Positions 27,769 through 37,780 are shown, counted from the stretch's first letter. The stretch: DNA of 64,000 nt from Muribaculaceae bacterium Zag1 (GCA_002633115.1 NWBJ01000001.1:1-64000); one strand, 5' to 3'. Translations and numbers: made by a program. Notes: a model not told the origin generated them from the letters alone.

Positions 27769-29088
27769 TTACATATCGGGGAGGGAGAGACAATCGTGGG
27801 AGAGGCGATAGCCCTGGAATTGGCGGGTGGATTTGAGGAAGATGTCAATCTTGGAGAGGAGGGCGCCTTCGTCATAACGAGAAGGGTTGCGCTTCACCTC
27901 ATAGAAATTGGCCCAACGATCCAGGTCGTTGGCAGCGATGATGTCAATCTCATTTTCGGTGCGCCTATCCCACCATCCGCCAATGCGAGTGCATTGCTGG
28001 CCCTCCATAAGTTTGGCGCGGAAGTAGTGCTCTAAGGCTATGCCTTGGAATGTTGACAAGTCGCGCTCGATGATTTTGCGCAGCTGCTCATAGGCTTGTA
28101 TCTCGAGTATGTAATTGTATTTGTATAGGAATCTGAACCAAAAAGACAGGAACATGTCTATTACCTGATATTTCACATTCTTGTTGGTCGAGGCCTGAAA
28201 CATGGGCAGCTTTTTAGCGATAAGTCCGTAGTCATTCTCGAGATTGGTAAGGTATCCTCCAATCTCTTTTCCTATCAGGTCTTCAATTTCTGCCCGGCTG
28301 GTGTTGCCAGAGGCTATAGCCGAGAGGATGGAAAAATACGTGTTGTAATCTTTGCCAAACTCCTCGAGCAACAGGAATTTGCCTTCGTTGAGGAATATTG
28401 AATCCTTCCTTACCACCTCCGCAATCATCTGCTTTGGGGAAGTGGCTCCGGCATCCATCAGAGTCTCAACGTATTTAGCTACACCGCCAGTCAGAGCGTA
28501 AAGCGTAAGCAGATCTTCAGGCATATAATTGGGCTTATAATCCTTAAGGATTTGCTTTAGCACCGAGGTGGTAAAGGGCATTACGGTAAGCATCCGGGTC
28601 TGACGGCTGTAGAGGGGCTCGTTGCGGTTAGAGAATATTTGAGTCATCAGGCGATAAATCGACCCGCTGGCCACCAGGTTTATACGAGAGCGACCTTTGT
28701 AGAGGTCCCAAACCCGCTGTATTTCACTGAATATGGCTGGATTTACGCGCAGGAACTCCTGAAACTCATCTATCACCAACGTAAAGGGGCGATTCTCTGC
28801 CACTTTCATCAGCGCCTCAAAAAGGGATGCGAAACTTTTAGGAGTACCCACTATGGGCATCCCCAACTTCTGCTCCATTTCCGTAGCAAAATCGATGCAA
28901 AGATCTTGCTCGGCCTTGCGAGCCACAAAGAAATACAGCATGGTCTCTTGCTCAAAGGCTCGAAGCATAAGCGTCGTCTTGCCGATGCGTCGCCGGCCAG
29001 TAAGTACAGTAAACTGAGCCTGCTCCTTAGATTTGAGAGCGGTATCTCTAAGAATTTCAAGTTCTTCTTCGCGGTCGTAGAATTTCAT
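27769..29088 (-). CDS. AAA+ ATPase of the archaeal-ATPase/DUF234 type
   Basis: LTGRRRIGKTTLMLRAF, FTLVIDEFQEFLRVNP, C-terminal DRRTENEIDIIAANDLDRWANFYEVKRN nuclease-like motif. Confidence 0.85.
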   Translation of the reverse strand: MKFYDREEELEILRDTALKSKEQAQFTVLTGRRRIGKTTLMLRAFEQETMLYFFVARKAEQDLCIDFATEMEQKLGMPIVGTPKSFASLFEALMKVAENRPFTLVIDEFQEFLRVNPAIFSEIQRVWDLYKGRSRINLVASGSIYRLMTQIFSNRNEPLYSRQTRMLTVMPFTTSVLKQILKDYKPNYMPEDLLTLYALTGGVAKYVETLMDAGATSPKQMIAEVVRKDSIFLNEGKFLLLEEFGKDYNTYFSILSAIASGNTSRAEIEDLIGKEIGGYLTNLENDYGLIAKKLPMFQASTNKNVKYQVIDMFLSFWFRFLYKYNYILEIQAYEQLRKIIERDLSTFQGIALEHYFRAKLMEGQQCTRIGGWWDRRTENEIDIIAANDLDRWANFYEVKRNPSRYDEGALLSKIDIFLKSTRQFQGYRLSHDCLSLPDM

Positions 29089-29105
29089 ATTAGTAAATGA
29101 TTAGA

Positions 29106-29159
29106 GTTCCGAAACGGCTGTTTCCGAAACGACCATTTCGGAAACAGCCGTTTCGGAAC
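29106..29159. promoter_or_regulatory. 24-bp perfect-arm dyad upstream of ATPase gene
   Basis: GTTCCGAAACGGCTGTTTCCGAAA-cgacca-TTTCGGAAACAGCCGTTTCGGAAC. Confidence 0.8.
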
Positions 29160-29192
29160 CACAAAGTTAGCAATTTATACTTTAAAATCCAA

Positions 29193-29242
29193 ACGGAATG
29201 GGTGGAAGTTAAAAGTATACTTTAAACTTCCACCCATTCCGT
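29193..29242. repeat. 50-bp near-perfect palindrome
   Basis: ACGGAATGGGTGGAAGTTAAAAGTATACTTTAAACTTCCACCCATTCCGT. Confidence 0.85.
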
Positions 29243-29268
29243 CATATTCCGTGGCTGTTAATTTGTGT

Positions 29269-29293
29269 GGAACAAGGGACAGTCCCTTGTTCC
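29269..29293. repeat. REP-like palindrome
   Basis: GGAACAAGGGACAGTCCCTTGTTCC. Confidence 0.85.
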
Positions 29294-29320
29294 ATTGGAG
29301 TAAAGGGCCCGAAAAAAACT

Positions 29321-29345
29321 GGAACAAGGGACAGTCCCTTGTTCC
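29321..29345. repeat. REP-like palindrome, probably terminator of dus
   Basis: aaaaaactGGAACAAGGGACAGTCCCTTGTTCCagtttttttt. Confidence 0.85.
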
Positions 29346-29352
29346 AGTTTTT

Positions 29353-30282
29353 TTATTTGAAGAGGTCGGTGACTGCGGATTGGTAGCGGGCGAGGGAGCC
29401 GGCTTTGTGGAGGGCTTTGGCGGCGCGATGGCCGATTTCGGGCTCGAGGTATTCCCAGAAAGGCTTGATTTTCTGCAGGATTTGGGCTTGGCCGCAGAGG
29501 GTGGATTCGTAGGCGGCAAGCAGGCGCGTGTGGAAGCGGTAGAGGTAGTCCATGCGCTTGTCGTGGTCCCACCCCTGAGCGCTGCGCCATTCGGCGCCAA
29601 GCGATGGACGAGCCAAGAAGCCGCGGCCCACCATTGCGCCTTTGAGTTGAGGATACGCCTCAAATACTCTGTTGATGTCCTCGGGTGAGAGCAAATCGCC
29701 ATTCCAAATCACTGGATTTTTCGACTCGGCGATGAATTCCCGCGCCTCCTCCTCGTATAGCTCACCTCCGTAGAGTTGCGAAGCGATGCGCGGATGCAGG
29801 GTGATATGGTCGAGGGGCAAGGAGTTGAGCGTGGGCATTAAGGCTCGCCACTCATCGGGCTTAGCCATGCCTACGCGCATTTTTATAGAATACCGGCAAT
29901 CAGGGTCAGCGCTGATGCGCTCGCCGATTTGCTCCATCAGCGGCAGATTGCTGATGACAGCCGCTCCGCGCCCTCGGCGCGTCTGCATGGGATACGGGCA
30001 ACCCAGATTGAGGTCAATGCGCTTCCAGCCCCGGTCGCGAAGCGCACGGGTGAGATGGTCAAACTCATCGACCGATTTGAAAATGATTTGCGGCACAGTG
30101 GGCGTACCGTCAAGTTGGGCTGTGTCTAATCGCGCCATATCTTGATGGCGCGGCGCGCCCTTCTCTATGCGGATAAAGGGCGTGTAATACCAGTCGGCCC
30201 CGCCGTAAATCTCGGCGTGGAATCTGCGATACAGGTGGTCGGCATAACCTTGCATCGGCGCGAAGTGCAGCTCCTTTTCCAT
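29353..30282 (-). CDS. dus: tRNA-dihydrouridine synthase
   Basis: APMQGYADHLYRRFH, RIDLNLGCPYPMQTRRGRGAA, SIKMRVGM, GAMVGRGFLARP. Confidence 0.92.
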   Translation of the reverse strand: MEKELHFAPMQGYADHLYRRFHAEIYGGADWYYTPFIRIEKGAPRHQDMARLDTAQLDGTPTVPQIIFKSVDEFDHLTRALRDRGWKRIDLNLGCPYPMQTRRGRGAAVISNLPLMEQIGERISADPDCRYSIKMRVGMAKPDEWRALMPTLNSLPLDHITLHPRIASQLYGGELYEEEAREFIAESKNPVIWNGDLLSPEDINRVFEAYPQLKGAMVGRGFLARPSLGAEWRSAQGWDHDKRMDYLYRFHTRLLAAYESTLCGQAQILQKIKPFWEYLEPEIGHRAAKALHKAGSLARYQSAVTDLFK

Positions 30283-30512
30283 AATCTCAATAGAATAAAT
30301 AGTCTATAAAGGTAACAACCCAACCCCGCGCTGGGTTGTAAGGCTCAATTGAATATGCAAGCAAGGGGATGAGACAATCTCTGACCACCATCGGTTTTTT
30401 GAGGATTTTTCACAAATAGATAAGAGAAAATAAAGGAAAAAATTGGTAACTTTGCACGCCGCATCGCCTGAGGGGTGGCGGCGAAGGTACCAATTTTTAT
30501 CCAATTGAAAGA

Positions 30513-31670
30513 ATGAAGATTCTCTTTCCTATAGCCATTGCCCTGCTCGCCTGCTGCGCTACGAGTTGCGCCACAAAGAGCACTAAAGAAAAGGAAGCTC
30601 CTGAATATCCAACACTTACGGTCGACCTTACCGACCGCACACTGATGAGCGACTACGCCGCCTCGGTGACCGGCCGACAGACGGTGGAGATACGCCCGCA
30701 AATCGACGGACTGCTCACCGACATACTGGTGCGCGATGGCGCCCCAGTGAGAATAGGCCAGGTGCTGTTTGAAATCGACCCGGCCCAATTCCAGGCTGCT
30801 TATGACATCGCTGAGGCCAACGTGCTCAGCGCCGAGGCCGCTGTGTCGACAGCCCAACTCGTACTCGATAGCAATACAGAACTATACCAGGAAGAGGTAA
30901 TCTCAGAATTCGAGCTCAATACCGCCAAAAACGAACTCGCCGAGGCCAAAGCCAAGCTCAAGCTCGCCAAAGCCGAACTCGAGAAAGCCGCTACCAACCT
31001 ATCCTACACCCAAGTGAAATCGCCGGTCAACGGCGTGGCCAGCATGATTCCCTACCGCGTAGGCGCTCTGGTCGGCCCCAACATCACCTCGCCGCTCGTC
31101 ACGGTTAGCGATGACAACGAAGTGTATGCCTATTTCTCAATGTCAGAAAATTCGCTGCTTGACCTGATCAGCCAATACGGTTCGCGCAGTAGCGCGATGG
31201 AGAAGATGCCAGAGGTGGAATTTCGCATGAGCAATGGCGACCTCTACCCCCACAAAGGCCGCATTGACGCTGTGAGCGGCACCATCAACAACAGCACTGG
31301 CGCAGTGACATTCCGCGCCGTATTCCCCAACCCGGACCGCTGGCTGCGCGATGGCGGCACTGGTTCGGTAATCATTCCCCAGACTTACGAGCAGTGCATC
31401 GTGATACCCCAATCGGCTACTTATGAGCTCCAAGACCGCAAATTTGTCTACAAAGTAATCGACGGCAAGGCATCGTCGGCCGAGGTGACAGTGCTGCCGC
31501 AAAGCAACGGCAAGGAATACCTCGTGACCAGCGGCCTCGAAGAGGGCGATGTGATAGTATCTGAGGGCGCCGGCCTGATCAAAGAGGGCACCGTAGTCAA
31601 TCCCAAGGCCAAGCCAGAAGCCGCCTCTGAGACAGCCGAGGCCGACCAAACTAAATCTGAGCAGTCATGA
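30513..31670 (+). CDS. RND efflux periplasmic adaptor
   Basis: lipoprotein signal, VEIRPQIDGLLTDILVRDGAPVRIGQVLFEIDP. Confidence 0.92.
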   Translation: MKILFPIAIALLACCATSCATKSTKEKEAPEYPTLTVDLTDRTLMSDYAASVTGRQTVEIRPQIDGLLTDILVRDGAPVRIGQVLFEIDPAQFQAAYDIAEANVLSAEAAVSTAQLVLDSNTELYQEEVISEFELNTAKNELAEAKAKLKLAKAELEKAATNLSYTQVKSPVNGVASMIPYRVGALVGPNITSPLVTVSDDNEVYAYFSMSENSLLDLISQYGSRSSAMEKMPEVEFRMSNGDLYPHKGRIDAVSGTINNSTGAVTFRAVFPNPDRWLRDGGTGSVIIPQTYEQCIVIPQSATYELQDRKFVYKVIDGKASSAEVTVLPQSNGKEYLVTSGLEEGDVIVSEGAGLIKEGTVVNPKAKPEAASETAEADQTKSEQS

Positions 31671-34600
31671 CCCTGAAGACATTTATCGACCGGCCGATAT
31701 TATCATGCGTGATATCGGTGGCAATAGTCTTGCTCGGTCTCATCAGCCTCTCGACCCTGCCGGTCGAGCAATTTCCCGAAATCGCACCGCCGACGGTGAG
31801 CGTCTCAGCCAGCTATTCCGGCGCCAACGCCGAGACGGTGCAGAAGAGTGTGATCGTACCTATCGAAGAGGCCATCAACGGCGTAGAAGATATGCTCTAC
31901 ATGGTATCTTCGGCCACCAACACCGGTTCGGCCAGCATCCAGGTCTACTTTAAGCAAGGCACCGACGGCGACATGGCCATGGTCAACGTGCAAAACCGTC
32001 TAGCCTCGGCTCAAGGCTTGCTGCCAGGCGAGGTGACTAAGAGCGGCGTGAATGTGCGCAAACGCCAGACCTCGCGCATCAAGACACTGGCCGTATACAG
32101 CCCTGATGGCACTTTCGACCAGAAATTTATCAGCAACTATCTGAAGATCAATATCGAGCCTCGCCTCTCGCGCATCGCCGGTGTGGGCGAAGTGGATGTG
32201 TACGGCGCCGACTACTCGCTGCGCATCTGGCTCGATCCCAGCAAGATGGCTCAGTATAAGCTGGTGCCATCCGACATCGCCAAGGTACTTGATGGCCAGA
32301 ATCTGGAATCCCCAACCGGCACATTCGGAGCAGAGTCAGAGAATACCTTCCGCTACACCCTCAAATATCGAGGCCGCTACGAAGAGGAGAGCGACTTTGA
32401 GAATCTGGTAGTGCGTGCCCTCCCCGACGGCTCTATCCTTAGGCTAAAGGATGTAGCCGAAATCGAGCTGGGCACAAAGTCGTACGACTACATCGGTTCG
32501 GTCAACGGCCACCCCGGCACCACCCTGATGATATCGCAGACCTCTGGCTCTAACGCCAACGAGATTATCAAGGCCATCGACAAGGAGGTGGAACAAATAC
32601 GCCAATCCCTGCCCAAAGGCATGGAGATTGTCGACCTGATGAGTACCAAGGACTTCCTCGATGCCTCAATCCACAATGTAATCAAGACGCTAATCGAGGC
32701 TATCATCCTCGTAGTGCTCGTGGTCTACCTCTTCTTGCAGAGTTTCAGGGCCACGATCATCCCCACCCTATCGATTGTGGTGTCGCTAATCGGCACGTTC
32801 ATATTCCTCAAGATAGCAGGGTTCAGCATCAACCTCATCACGCTATTTGCTCTCGTGTTGGTAATCGGTACGGTGGTCGACGATGCCATCGTGGTGGTCG
32901 AGGCGGTACAAGCCCAATTTGACAAAGGGGAGAAATCTCCCTACGAGGCCACTGTCAAGGGCATGGACGGCATCACAGCCGCGCTGCTCACCACCACCAT
33001 CGTGTTTATGGCCGTGTTCATTCCCGTGAGCTTCATGGGGGGCACTACCGGCACATTCTACACCCAGTTCGGCCTCACGATGGCTGTGGCAGTTGGCATC
33101 TCGCTGCTCAACGCCATGACCCTGAGCCCGGCGCTCTGCGCCTTGATGATGACGCCCCATGTGATTGAGGGGAAAAAGACATTCTCGGCCCGATTCCACA
33201 CCGCATTCAATGCCGGGTTCAATCGCCTTGTGCGCCGCTATACGGCGGGTGTGAAATTTATGTTCCGTCGCAAATGGATTACCGCCTTGCTTCTGATTGC
33301 CGCTGGCGGCAGCCTCTATTATATGATGGTGACCACCAAGACCGGCCTTGTGCCACAAGAGGACATGGGCTCGATCAATATCGACGTGCTCACAGCCGCT
33401 GGCACTAACCTGTCGGAGACTATGCAGGTGATGGAGGAGATCGACCGCCGCATCTGCGACCTGCCCCAAATCAAGGCTTATTCCCGCACTGCCGGCATGG
33501 GCACACTGAGCGGCGTGGGCTCGTCGGCTGGTTCGTTCAACATCCGCCTTAAGGACTGGAGCCTGCGCCAAGGACCGGAGGATGATATCAACTCGGTGAT
33601 GGATGAGATTTATCGCCGCACCTCCGACATCGTGGGCGCCCGCATCATCGTGCTGACCCGAGGCATGATTCCCGGCTATGGCGCTACGAGCGGTTTTGAG
33701 ATACACGTACAGGACCAGAAAGGCGGCAAGATCGAGGACCTGCAGCAGATTGCATACCGCATTATTGCCGAACTTAACCAGCGCCCCGAGATAGCGCGAG
33801 CGACTACATCATTCGACACCAAATATCCGCAATATCTCGTAGAGGTTGATGCCGCTACGGCTCTGCGCCACGGCGTAGAACCAGCCGATATCCTTAGCGC
33901 CCTCTCTGGCTATATCGGCGGTTCGTATGCCTCGAATATCAACCGTTTCTCTAAGCTGTACCGTGTGATGGTGCAAGCATCGCCCGAATACCGCCTTGAC
34001 ACCAAGGCCCTGGGCAACATATTTGTGCGCAACTCATCGGGCGATATGTCGCCCATCAGCCAATATCTGAAGCTGACGCGCGTCTACGGGCCACAGTCGC
34101 TGTCGCGATTCAACCTGTTCCCATCGATTCAGGTCAACGGCACCCCAGCCACTGGCTACAGCACCGGCGAGGCCATCCAGGCTGTGCGCGAGGTTTGCGC
34201 CGAGAATCTGCCCGTAGGCTACAGCTACGAGTTCGGCGGCATGAGCCGCGAGGAGGCCTCATCGGGAAGCTCTACGGTGTTTATCTTCATCGTGTGCGTG
34301 GTGTTTATCTACCTAATACTTTGCGCGCTCTATGAGAGCCTGTTTATTCCTTGGGCGGTGATGCTGTCGGTGCCTTTTGGATTGATGGGCAGCTTCTTGT
34401 TTGCCAAGATGTTTGGACTTGAGAATAATATCTACCTCCAAATCGGCCTGCTGATGCTCATCGGCCTATTGTCAAAGACCGCCATCCTGATGACGGAGTA
34501 TGCCTCAGATGGTCGCCGCAAGGGCCTGTCGATTATTCAAGCCGTGACATCGGCAGCGCAAGCGCGTCTGCGCCCTATCCTCATGACCTCGCTCTCGATG

Positions 34601-34786
34601 ATATTCGGCCTGTTGCCCTTGGCCTTCTCAAGCGGCGTAGGCGCCAACGGCAACATATCGATTGGCGTAGGCACAACGGGCGGCATGCTGGTGGGCACGG
34701 TGGCGCTGCTGTTTGTGGTGCCGGTGTTGTTTATTGTGTTCCAGACGCTCGAAGAAAAAGTGATGCCAAAACGTCAGAAATCATGA
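31667..34786 (+). CDS. RND efflux permease (HAE1/AcrB type)
   Basis: 1039 aa, MTLKTFIDRPILSCVISVAIVLLGLISLSTLPVEQFPEIAPPTVSV. Confidence 0.95.
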   Translation: MTLKTFIDRPILSCVISVAIVLLGLISLSTLPVEQFPEIAPPTVSVSASYSGANAETVQKSVIVPIEEAINGVEDMLYMVSSATNTGSASIQVYFKQGTDGDMAMVNVQNRLASAQGLLPGEVTKSGVNVRKRQTSRIKTLAVYSPDGTFDQKFISNYLKINIEPRLSRIAGVGEVDVYGADYSLRIWLDPSKMAQYKLVPSDIAKVLDGQNLESPTGTFGAESENTFRYTLKYRGRYEEESDFENLVVRALPDGSILRLKDVAEIELGTKSYDYIGSVNGHPGTTLMISQTSGSNANEIIKAIDKEVEQIRQSLPKGMEIVDLMSTKDFLDASIHNVIKTLIEAIILVVLVVYLFLQSFRATIIPTLSIVVSLIGTFIFLKIAGFSINLITLFALVLVIGTVVDDAIVVVEAVQAQFDKGEKSPYEATVKGMDGITAALLTTTIVFMAVFIPVSFMGGTTGTFYTQFGLTMAVAVGISLLNAMTLSPALCALMMTPHVIEGKKTFSARFHTAFNAGFNRLVRRYTAGVKFMFRRKWITALLLIAAGGSLYYMMVTTKTGLVPQEDMGSINIDVLTAAGTNLSETMQVMEEIDRRICDLPQIKAYSRTAGMGTLSGVGSSAGSFNIRLKDWSLRQGPEDDINSVMDEIYRRTSDIVGARIIVLTRGMIPGYGATSGFEIHVQDQKGGKIEDLQQIAYRIIAELNQRPEIARATTSFDTKYPQYLVEVDAATALRHGVEPADILSALSGYIGGSYASNINRFSKLYRVMVQASPEYRLDTKALGNIFVRNSSGDMSPISQYLKLTRVYGPQSLSRFNLFPSIQVNGTPATGYSTGEAIQAVREVCAENLPVGYSYEFGGMSREEASSGSSTVFIFIVCVVFIYLILCALYESLFIPWAVMLSVPFGLMGSFLFAKMFGLENNIYLQIGLLMLIGLLSKTAILMTEYASDGRRKGLSIIQAVTSAAQARLRPILMTSLSMIFGLLPLAFSSGVGANGNISIGVGTTGGMLVGTVALLFVVPVLFIVFQTLEEKVMPKRQKS

Positions 34787-36135
34787 AGCCACTCATCTCC
34801 ATACTCACCCCTCTGGCCACTTTGGCCTTGACAGCGTGCGGCCTCTACACCGAGGCTCCGCGCCCCGTCACGGAATATGATATCAACGAAATATGCCAGA
34901 TCGACAGCTTGGCGCCAACGATTGCTCGGCTCTCGTGGCGAGAAATGTTTCCGGACCCATACCTCACGGCTTGGATTGACAGCGGGTTGCGTGCCAATAC
35001 CGACCTGCGCAAGGCCCAGCTGCAAGTGGAGCAGGCCGAAGCCACGCTCCGTGCCTCGCGTCTGGCTTTCTTCCCCTCAGTGAGTGTTGGGGCGGATGGC
35101 ACTGCTGGATTCAATACTACCGACAAATTCACGATTGGTCCTTCGGCATCGTGGGAGGTCGACATATTTGGCAAGCAGCGCAATCTGAAGAAAGGAGCTG
35201 AAGCGGCCTACTATGGCTCGGAGGCGTATGCGCAAGCCGTGCGCACTCAGCTGATTGCCACCATCGCCAATAGCTATTACACCCTGCTGATGCTGGATGA
35301 ACAGCTCGATATCAGCGAGCGCACTATCAAGACGTGGGATGAGAACTTGCGCACGCTCCAGGCGCTGAAGCGCGCCGGACGCACCAACGAGGCGGCTGTG
35401 CTGCAAGCTCGCGCCAACCGCATGCAGGTCGAGGGCTCTGCTGTGACGCTGCGCAATCAGATCAATGAGCAGGAGAATGTAATGCGTTCTCTGTTGCTTA
35501 ATCCCGCGGCTGACTTGGCGAGAGGGCTGCTCTCTGAGCAAGAATTCCCGGATTCGCTCTCGGCTGGGGTGCCGCTATCGCTGCTTTTGAATCGTCCGGA
35601 TGTAAGGGAGGCTGCTTATGAGTTGCAGCGCTGTTTCTATGCCATAAATGTGTCGAAGGCGGCGTTCTATCCCTCGCTGACACTGTCGGGTAGTGCTGGG
35701 TGGACTACTTATGAAGGCACAACGGTGTCGAACGTCTCTGACTGGATTGCCAGCATAGCCGGGTCGATTGCGGCTCCGATTTTCAGCAAGGGCACCAACG
35801 AGGCCAATCTCAAGATTGCGCAGACTAATTACGAGGCGGCTTCGCTTGACTTCCAACAGACGCTCCTTGATGCCGGCATTGAGGTCAACAATGCCCTCTC
35901 TGACTGGCAGACGGCTCGCGAGCGTATCGCTCTCGACAAGAAGCAGGTGGTGGCCCTCAAGGGCGCTGTCAACACCACTCGTCTGCTGATGCGCAATTCC
36001 ACCACCAACTATCTCGAGGTGCTCACTGCCCAGCAGCGCCTCCTCGAGGCCGAGCTCTCCAAAACCTCCGACACATACGCCGCCATCCAAGCCATCATCT
36101 CCCTCTACCACTCCCTCGGCGGCGGCACCGAATAA
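34783..36135 (+). CDS. TolC-like outer membrane factor
   Basis: LRKAQLQVEQAEATLRASRLAFFPSVS; overlaps upstream ATGA. Confidence 0.92.
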   Translation: MKPLISILTPLATLALTACGLYTEAPRPVTEYDINEICQIDSLAPTIARLSWREMFPDPYLTAWIDSGLRANTDLRKAQLQVEQAEATLRASRLAFFPSVSVGADGTAGFNTTDKFTIGPSASWEVDIFGKQRNLKKGAEAAYYGSEAYAQAVRTQLIATIANSYYTLLMLDEQLDISERTIKTWDENLRTLQALKRAGRTNEAAVLQARANRMQVEGSAVTLRNQINEQENVMRSLLLNPAADLARGLLSEQEFPDSLSAGVPLSLLLNRPDVREAAYELQRCFYAINVSKAAFYPSLTLSGSAGWTTYEGTTVSNVSDWIASIAGSIAAPIFSKGTNEANLKIAQTNYEAASLDFQQTLLDAGIEVNNALSDWQTARERIALDKKQVVALKGAVNTTRLLMRNSTTNYLEVLTAQQRLLEAELSKTSDTYAAIQAIISLYHSLGGGTE

Positions 36136-36347
36136 TTCCATAAAGGTTATTAGGTAACACAGACTCCATACATCCCAATTTAGGGAAAAATTGTTTCTTC
36201 CTCACCAAGCTAAAACCGATTTTCTGTGAAACAATTGACCACACCATGGAAAAAGAAGATGAAAAGCGATGAGATGAGTGTAAATTATTGTTAATTACTA
36301 TGTATATTTAAAATACAGGTTTTATATTTGCATCATAATTTAAGATA

Positions 36348-36765
36348 ATGTATATGCAAATCATAAAACGTCAACTTCAGGAGAAGCTTCTCGGCATGGC
36401 GAGGAAGTTTCCTTTTGTCACTCTGACTGGTCCTCGCCAGTCAGGCAAGTCCACATTGGCACGGCTTTCCTTCCCAGACTATAAAAAGTTACTATAACCA
36501 AGGAATGCGTCCAGCGTTGGCATATTGGCGCGACAGCAATGGCCATGAGGTGGAGCTGATAGATTACACTGGAGGAGCAGCGCGTCCCTACGAGATTAAG
36601 TCTGGTTCTACCTATCAGTCATCCTATTTCGACAATCTCAAGAAATGGGGCCCCATGGCCAATGTGCCAGTAGATGACCGCACCGTAATCTATGCCGGTT
36701 CCACCCCTCTCTCCACCTCTCAAGGTCGCCTTCTCCCCTGGGTCCAATTATGCCATGCTATCTAA
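36348..36765 (+). pseudogene. DUF4143-type AAA ATPase with internal deletion
   Basis: LGMARKFPFVTLTGPRQSGKSTLARLSFPDYKKLL* (Walker A) then C-terminal AYWRDSNGHEVELIDYTGGAARPYEIKSGSTY. Confidence 0.8.
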
Positions 36766-36840
36766 TTCATTAGAATTGGAGGCGGTTTCTTTTCCTGAAA
36801 AGTTGACTTGAAAGAAAACACGTAAATTTCGTTATAATTT

Positions 36841-36930
36841 TAGGAACAAAAATTTGTGTATTTCTGGGTTTTAGGAACAAAAATTTGTGATTTTGTGGTG
36901 AAAATCGATTTTTAGGAACAAAAATTTATA
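36841..36930 (+). promoter_or_regulatory. three direct repeats TAGGAACAAAAATTTGTG
   Basis: 36841-36858, 36872-36889, 36913-36930 (last ends ATTTATA); immediately upstream of 36934 ATG. Confidence 0.75.
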
Positions 36931-36933
36931 ACC

Positions 36934-37590
36934 ATGCGTGAAATCAATCTGAATAGAGAGATACTCTTTGGATCCTCCGATCCAGAGGTTTCGCGCAGCA
37001 TTGCATCCTTAGTGGCTAAGGGCAAGATTAGGAAATTGGGTCCCAAAATTTACACGACCAATCTTATTGATGAGCCAGCTAATATCATAAGGCGCAATCT
37101 CATTGATATCCTTGGCAAGAGATATCCAGGCGCAGTCATCAGCCATCGCAGCGCCCATGAGATGCGTCCTACTTCCAAAGGGGAATTTTTCCTAACATCA
37201 ACGCGCAAGGCGCGAGTGACCGATCTGCCGGGGATTGTCATTAATATAGCCAAAGGACCTGCAGGACAACCAACGGATATTTCTTTCAATGGGCTCTTCA
37301 TTTCCAGCGAACATCGCTGGATGCTCGAATGCATGCAGTCGACACGCAAATCAGGGGATAGTTCAAAGGTTCTCCCTATCGAAAAAATCGAAAATCGTCT
37401 TGAAAAGATTCTCCTCATTGGAGGCAAGGATAGATTAAACGCTTACCGCGACCGACTGAAGTCCACGGCTAATGAATTGGGCTTCCAAAAAGAATTTGAC
37501 CGCATTAACAAGATAATCTCGACGTTGCTCAACACCCATTCGTCAAGCATTTTGACTACCAAATCACATCTCCTGGATTTTCCAATCTGA
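36934..37590 (+). CDS. AbiEi-like winged-helix protein, possibly the N-terminal half of an AbiEi-Fic fusion
   Basis: SRSIASLVAKGKIRKLGPKIYTTNL; ...RLNAYRDRLKSTANELGFQKEFDRINKIISTLLNTH then abrupt end. Confidence 0.6.
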   Translation: MREINLNREILFGSSDPEVSRSIASLVAKGKIRKLGPKIYTTNLIDEPANIIRRNLIDILGKRYPGAVISHRSAHEMRPTSKGEFFLTSTRKARVTDLPGIVINIAKGPAGQPTDISFNGLFISSEHRWMLECMQSTRKSGDSSKVLPIEKIENRLEKILLIGGKDRLNAYRDRLKSTANELGFQKEFDRINKIISTLLNTHSSSILTTKSHLLDFPI

Positions 37591-37778
37591 AATATTGCGG
37601 TAGGCATGGCTGAAGGAGATGCCCACCTTTACTATCTTCTTGCCAGAAGCAAGGTAAGGGATCGGGTAATCACGGGAGTCGATTTGGGCTAAAGCCTGAT
37701 CGGCAGTGCCATCAAGCTTAAATTCCATGACATAAACCGTGGTGGGGGTCTTTACCACCAAATCTATCCTACCGGTAT
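37564..37778 (-). pseudogene. C-terminal DUF1703/PD-(D/E)XK fragment of AAA-ATPase-like gene, interrupted by IS
   Basis: RIDLVVKTPTTVYVMEFKLDGTADQALAQIDSRDYPIPYLASGKKIVKVGISFS. Confidence 0.75.
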
Positions 37779-37780
37779 TA

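Noticed and set aside
32843-33706. 287-aa minus ORF inside the RND permease gene
   Set aside because: Histidine/glycine-rich shadow ORF antisense to a well-conserved AcrB-type gene.
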